Of a stretch of 33,107 bases of DNA, positions 29,982 to 33,107 are shown piece by piece; the first letter of the stretch is position 1; every line of letters begins with the position of its first letter. A program made the translations under genes and the position numbers. The stretch covers positions 1-33,107 of the forward strand of contig DYFW01000016.1 in assembly GCA_020725005.1 (NCBI GenBank), written 5' to 3'. This stretch comes from Thiobacillus denitrificans (GTDB taxonomy: Bacteria; Pseudomonadota; Gammaproteobacteria; Burkholderiales; Thiobacillaceae). The notes under the pieces are model-generated. The model made no database searches. It saw only the letters and a list, made by a program, of their open reading frames with translations, and was not told where the DNA came from.

Positions 29982-31154
29982 CTAGGCCTGCCGGGTCAGC
30001 GCCCAGGTGTGCCCTGCGATCACGCTCTCCTCGTCAGTGGGGATGACCCACGCCGACACCCGGCTGGCCGGTGCGCTGATGCGCGGGCCGTGGCGCGCAT
30101 TGGCGGCATCGTCGAGCGCAAGCCCCAGCCAGGAAAGTTGCCGGCAGATCGCCGCGCGCACCGGCGCGGCATGCTCGCCTATTCCGGCGGTGAACACCAG
30201 CGCGTCGAGGCCACCAAGCGCGACGGCGTGCGCGGCAACGGCCTGCGCGGTACGGTAGGTGAATAGTTCGAGCGCCTCGGCCGCCTGCGGGTTGTCGCTC
30301 GCCAGGAGGGTGCGCACGTCGCCGCTGACGCCCGACACGCCGAACAGGCCGGCGCGATGGTGCAGCAAATCGTCGAGCGCGGCAGGCGTCAAACCTTCCG
30401 CGCGCAACAGGTGCAGCAGCACGCCGGGGTCGAGCGCGCCGCAGCGCGTCGCCATGGGGAGTCCGTCGAGCGGCGTGAAGCTCATTGAGGTTTCCACGCT
30501 TTGCCGCGCCCGCAGCGCACACAGGCTCGCGCCGTTGCCGAGATGCGCGACGACCACGCGGCCGTCGGCGGCATCGCCCAGATACTCAGGCAGCACGCCG
30601 GCAATATATTCATACGACAGCCCGTGAAAACCGTAGCGGCGGATGCCGTGCGCCTCGAATTCACGCGGCAGTGCAAGGCGCCAGGCGTGCGGCGGCAGCG
30701 TGTGATGAAAAGCGGTGTCGAAGCAGGCCACCTGCGGAAGACCCGGCCGCAGCCGTGCCAGCGCGTGGATGCCGGCAAGGCCTTGCGGCTGGTGCAGGGG
30801 GCTCAGCGGGACCAGACTTTCCAGATTGGCCAGCACCGCCGCGTCGATCCGCACCGGATGGCGGTAGTTGGTACCGCCATGCACGATGCGATGGCCGGCA
30901 GCATGCACATCGAGGCCAGACTGCTGCGCATCGAGCCAGTCGAGCGCGCAGGCGAGTGCCTGCGCGTGGTCGCAGGCCGTGATGGCTATGTCGGTGCGGC
31001 CGCGTTTGTCAACTACCCGCAAACGCGCGCCGGCACCGATGGCGTCGACCTGGCCGCGCACCTGCGCGTGCGGCGTGCCGGCCGCGTCGGGCCGGTAGAC
31101 GGCGAACTTGAGGCTGGACGAGCCGGCGTTGAGGATCAGCAGGGCTGTGGACAT
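29982..31154 (-). CDS. ackA: Acetate kinase AckA
   Basis: A 390-residue kinase interconverting acetyl phosphate plus ADP and acetate plus ATP. Conserved segments are [12 protein letters not shown] (6-17), [30 protein letters not shown] and FTAGIGEHA. The start at 31154 ([11 protein letters not shown]) follows homology; an in-frame ATG at 31187 is possible, and neither has a strong ribosome site. It precedes xfp on the same strand. No pta gene is seen, which suggests acetyl phosphate comes from phosphoketolase rather than acetyl-CoA. Confidence 0.96.
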   Translation of the reverse strand: MSTALLILNAGSSSLKFAVYRPDAAGTPHAQVRGQVDAIGAGARLRVVDKRGRTDIAITACDHAQALACALDWLDAQQSGLDVHAAGHRIVHGGTNYRHPVRIDAAVLANLESLVPLSPLHQPQGLAGIHALARLRPGLPQVACFDTAFHHTLPPHAWRLALPREFEAHGIRRYGFHGLSYEYIAGVLPEYLGDAADGRVVVAHLGNGASLCALRARQSVETSMSFTPLDGLPMATRCGALDPGVLLHLLRAEGLTPAALDDLLHHRAGLFGVSGVSGDVRTLLASDNPQAAEALELFTYRTAQAVAAHAVALGGLDALVFTAGIGEHAAPVRAAICRQLSWLGLALDDAANARHGPRISAPASRVSAWVIPTDEESVIAGHTWALTRQA

Positions 31155-31218
31155 GGCGTTATCTGATCGGACATCGGGCGTCATCATGCGAACGATCCGC
31201 TGCCAAGCCCAACCGGCC

Positions 31219-31563
31219 CTATTCGGGCAGCAGCGTGACTGTGGCTTCGGCCGTCACCGGCTCGATGTCGATGCGGACCACGCAATACTCGGCCTGCTCG
31301 GACATCGGCGTCGGGTCGTCGGTGCAACTGCAGCCGGCGATGATGCCGCTGTAAAAAATCCCCGCCTTCACCCGGATACGGCCGGCTTCCTCCCAGGCGG
31401 CGAGGAGCGACGCCTGGATCGGCGCATCGGCCACATGGCTGCTCACGGAAAGCGCCTGCTGCAGCGGCAGCGCGGCCGGGTCGAGCGCGGCGATCTCGCG
31501 TTTGGCCGCAGCCTCGAAATCGGGCGTGTTCCAGGCACGAACGGAATCGGGCAGGTGGATCAT
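31219..31563 (-). CDS. Conserved hypothetical protein with a CxC motif
   Basis: A 114-residue protein I cannot assign to a named family. It begins MIHLPDSVRAWNTPDFEAAAKREI and contains LPLQQALSVSSHVADAPI, IRVKAGIFYSGIIAGCSCTDDPTP (Cys78, Cys80) and C94. The two-cysteine motif beside acidic residues could bind metal or be redox active; this is speculation. The composition and codon use fit a real gene. No signal peptide or membrane segment is seen. It lies 22 bases after the hydrolase gene and 31-64 bases before ackA, depending on the ackA start. Confidence 0.8.
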   Translation of the reverse strand: MIHLPDSVRAWNTPDFEAAAKREIAALDPAALPLQQALSVSSHVADAPIQASLLAAWEEAGRIRVKAGIFYSGIIAGCSCTDDPTPMSEQAEYCVVRIDIEPVTAEATVTLLPE

Positions 31564-31569
31564 CGGTCT

Positions 31570-31593
31570 AAAAAATGGAGACGTTCATTCCAT
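31570..31593 (-). terminator. Weak intrinsic-terminator-like hairpin between hydrolase and hypothetical gene
   Basis: On the minus strand ATGGA (31593-31589) pairs with TCCAT (31579-31575), leaving a nine-base loop, followed by a run of six Ts (31575-31570). It overlaps the hydrolase stop codon. The stem is short and AU-rich, so it could only attenuate read-through into the next gene. Confidence 0.3.
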
Positions 31594-32211
31594 CTTAGCC
31601 GTTTCGAGACCGGCGAGCGTCGCCAAAATGTCGTCATAAACCGGCTGCGCGTGCATGATGAAGGTGTGCAGCGCGCGCACCTTCATCGCCGACGCGGCGC
31701 AATCGCCGCAGACCTCTGCCACGCTCAGGATGCCGTCGTTTTCCTCCAGCCCGAACGGCAGCCACGCCGCGCGCGGACCGCGCGTGCCGACGTAGATGCG
31801 CAGCACACCCTGCGGCACCGGCAGATTGCGCATGAAGGCTTCGTCGGCGAGCAGCCTGCCCATCTCGCCCGTGAGCCAGCGATACAGCCGGAAGCGAGAG
31901 AAATAACGCGCCGCCCTGCACGCGACCATGGGCGGCGCAAGAAAGAAACACGCCACGGGCGGCGTTTTCAGGCGCCCGAGGGTGGCACGGATCAGCACCG
32001 CGCCGAGTGAATGTCCGACCATCGCATAGCGTTTGCCATCGGTGCGCCGCTCGATCAGGCGGGCAAGGCGCGCGCTCGCGCCGACCAGCGACTCGAAAGT
32101 CGGCGAATAGGCGAACAGGTGCGGCACGTGGCCGGCGCGCGCGAGGCGTCGCCGCAGCCGCAGCATCGACAGCGGCGTGCGCCCCATGCCATGGATCAGC
32201 ACCACGTGCAT
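31585..32211 (-). CDS. Alpha/beta hydrolase (lipase/esterase-like)
   Basis: A 208-residue small alpha/beta hydrolase. VVLIHGMGRTP (3-13) gives the oxyanion-hole HG. The nucleophile elbow is GHSLG with Ser68. D159 in EENDGILSV and H182 in ALHTFIMHAQPVYDDI are the probable triad partners. Short proteins of this shape are often annotated as PGAP1- or triacylglycerol-lipase-like; substrate is unknown. There is no signal peptide, so it should act in the cytoplasm. It starts seven bases after the macrodomain gene stop, in a probable operon. Confidence 0.88.
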   Translation of the reverse strand: MHVVLIHGMGRTPLSMLRLRRRLARAGHVPHLFAYSPTFESLVGASARLARLIERRTDGKRYAMVGHSLGAVLIRATLGRLKTPPVACFFLAPPMVACRAARYFSRFRLYRWLTGEMGRLLADEAFMRNLPVPQGVLRIYVGTRGPRAAWLPFGLEENDGILSVAEVCGDCAASAMKVRALHTFIMHAQPVYDDILATLAGLETAKME

Positions 32212-32218
32212 GCGCGCA

Positions 32219-32731
32219 TCAAGCCTCGCCGAGCAGGGCCCGGTAGCGCGCCAGGTCCTCGTCGCTGTGGCAGCAGAAGATCACCTCGCGGATCGAGGGG
32301 CAGGCCGGCAGCGTCGCGCGCACGGTATCGACGGCGACTCTCGCTGCCGCGTCCTTGGGGTAGCCGTACACGCCGGTGCTGATCGCGGGAAAGGCGATCG
32401 TCGCCAGCCCGTGTCGAGCGGCCACTTCGAGACTGCGGCGGTAGCACGACGCCAGCAGCGCCGCCTCGCCGTGGGCGCCGCCGCGCCACACCGGACCCAC
32501 GGTGTGGATCACGTGGCGCGCCGGCAGACGGTAGCCGCGCGTGAGCTTGGCATCGCCGGTCGCGCAGCCGCCGAGCGTGCGGCATTCCGCGAGGAGTTCC
32601 GGACCGGCCGCGCGGTGAATTGCGCCATCGACCCCGCCGCCGCCGAGCAGCGTCTCGTTCGCCGCATTGACGATGGCGTCGACCGCGAGCGTCGTGATAT
32701 CCGACTGCACTGCATGCAGGCTTGGCGTCAT
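32219..32731 (-). CDS. Macrodomain O-acetyl-ADP-ribose deacetylase-like protein
   Basis: A 170-residue single macrodomain, similar to E. coli YmdB. Ligand-site residues are intact: D11 in [24 protein letters not shown] (21-39), and the phosphate loop [12 protein letters not shown] (114-125). The family removes acetyl or ADP-ribose groups from O-acetyl-ADP-ribose or proteins. Its ATG overlaps the stop of the broken lipocalin gene (ATGA), so translation may once have been, or still be, coupled to it. Confidence 0.92.
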   Translation of the reverse strand: MTPSLHAVQSDITTLAVDAIVNAANETLLGGGGVDGAIHRAAGPELLAECRTLGGCATGDAKLTRGYRLPARHVIHTVGPVWRGGAHGEAALLASCYRRSLEVAARHGLATIAFPAISTGVYGYPKDAAARVAVDTVRATLPACPSIREVIFCCHSDEDLARYRALLGEA

Positions 32732-33039
32732 GGCTGTGTGTGCGGCGTACTGGCGAAGGCATCGCGGTCGAAGCCGAGTTCTTCAGCCCTGGTCAGCAGG
32801 ACCTCCCGCGTCGCGCCATCGAGAGGTGGATTGGGTGCGAGGATCCAGGCGTATCTGCGGTGCGGCTCGCCCACCAGCGCCCAGCGGTAGTCCGGATCCA
32901 GCGTCAGCACCCAGTAATCCCCATAAAACGGCCGGAAGAAACTCACCCGAAGGCAGGCGTTGCCACTGCCCTCCACGACCTTCGCGACGCCCTGTGCGCG
33001 GGTGTGGTGCCCTGCCGCAGCGAGACACTCGTTCACCAC
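32728..33039 (-). pseudogene. Bacterial lipocalin (Blc-like), truncated at the 5' end
   Basis: The frame encodes the C-terminal ~100 residues of a Blc-type lipocalin: GVAKVVEGSGNACLRVSFFRPF, YGDYWVLTLDPDYRWALVGEP and RRYAWILAPNPPLD are conserved strands and the second and third lipocalin motifs. The N-terminal half with the GxW motif is missing. Upstream of the GTG at 33039 the frame stays open to the edge but reads unrelated sequence (GGAPLNSNVRHHVA), which is the integron attC. Intact lipocalins are ~160-190 residues and usually carry a lipoprotein signal. Probably a broken gene; a shortened product starting at GTG 33039 cannot be excluded. Confidence 0.75.
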
Positions 33040-33050
33040 GGCGACGTGAT

Positions 33051-33107
33051 GCCTAACGTTTGAGTTCAGGGGCGCGCCGCCGATATGCGTAGCGTCCCCT
33101 GCAACGA
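33051..33107 (-). other. Integron attC recombination site (partial, cut by the right edge)
   Basis: Read on the minus strand the site ends in CTGAACTCAAAC-GTTAGGC, with the core GTTRRRY at 33057-33051. This closely resembles the end of the aadA-cassette attC (CTTAACTCAAGC-GTTAGAT). CAGGGG (33067-33072) pairs with CCCCTG (33096-33101) and the stem continues CGC/GCG after one unpaired T (33095), like the extrahelical base of attC hairpins. TCGTTG at the edge matches the other arm. The second core (RYYYAAC on the minus strand) must lie just outside the window. Orientation puts the cassettes to the right, with the broken lipocalin gene directly after the site. Confidence 0.82.

Noticed and set aside
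31207-31213. GCCCAAC as a second attC-type core bounding a cassette.
   Set aside because: It fits the short RYYYAAC pattern by chance; there is no palindrome or partner core around it.
27484-32010. Long open frames on the plus strand opposite xfp, ackA and the hydrolase, and on the minus strand opposite most plus-strand genes.
   Set aside because: They are mirror frames of high-GC coding sequence with no recognisable domains, while the opposite strand carries well-conserved enzymes.

Overview
The window is a dense, GC-rich stretch with no gap over 300 bases. It looks like the chromosome of a betaproteobacterium. The gene order suhB<>trmJ-(cysE)-isc, a short flagellar export/regulation block, an sdh-gltA-odhAB TCA block and an integron attC at the right edge recall Thiobacillus-like Nitrosomonadales. 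That assignment comes from remembered gene orders, not from a search.

Layout. (1) 1-925, minus strand: suhB followed by the first 35 codons of mutS. (2) 971-8881, plus strand: trmJ, cysE and a full iron-sulfur cluster assembly operon, iscR-iscS-iscU-iscA-hscB-hscA-(DUF3050-like gene)-fdx-iscX. IscR-type sites lie in front of both cysE and iscR. A palindromic element with 7-bp repeats separates iscA from hscB. (3) 8959-14290: five coupled flagellar genes, flhB-flhA-flhF-flhG-like-fliA. Here FlhB lacks its whole autocleaving C-terminal domain, and the FlhG-like protein keeps the FlhF-activating N-terminal motif but has lost the ATP-binding loop. (4) 14361-24962: malic enzyme, then a tightly overlapping TCA block sdhC-sdhD-sdhA-sdhB-sdhE-gltA-odhA(sucA)-odhB(sucB), followed by an orphan MlaF-like ABC ATPase where lpd might have been expected. 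The E2 protein (SucB) has no recognisable E3-binding domain. (5) 25048-27359: a response regulator with a long TPR-like region, coupled to a minimal soluble histidine kinase. (6) 27484-33039, minus strand: phosphoketolase and acetate kinase (sugar phosphate to acetate plus ATP), a small conserved hypothetical protein, an alpha/beta hydrolase, a macrodomain protein and a 5'-truncated lipocalin gene. (7) 33051 to the edge: one end of an integron attC site directly against the broken lipocalin gene, implying a cassette array just beyond the window.

How the parts work together. CysE makes O-acetylserine for cysteine, IscS takes sulfur from cysteine, IscU/IscA/HscBA/Fdx build and deliver clusters, and IscR senses cluster status. 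The succinate dehydrogenase encoded further on is a major cluster client. The flagellar block and the TCA block look like independent units. The phosphoketolase/acetate kinase pair is a carbon-overflow or reserve-use module on the opposite strand.

Most worth following up: the attC/lipocalin junction, the truncated FlhB, the ATPase-less FlhG, the E2 without an E3-binding domain, and the DUF3050-like gene embedded in the isc operon.
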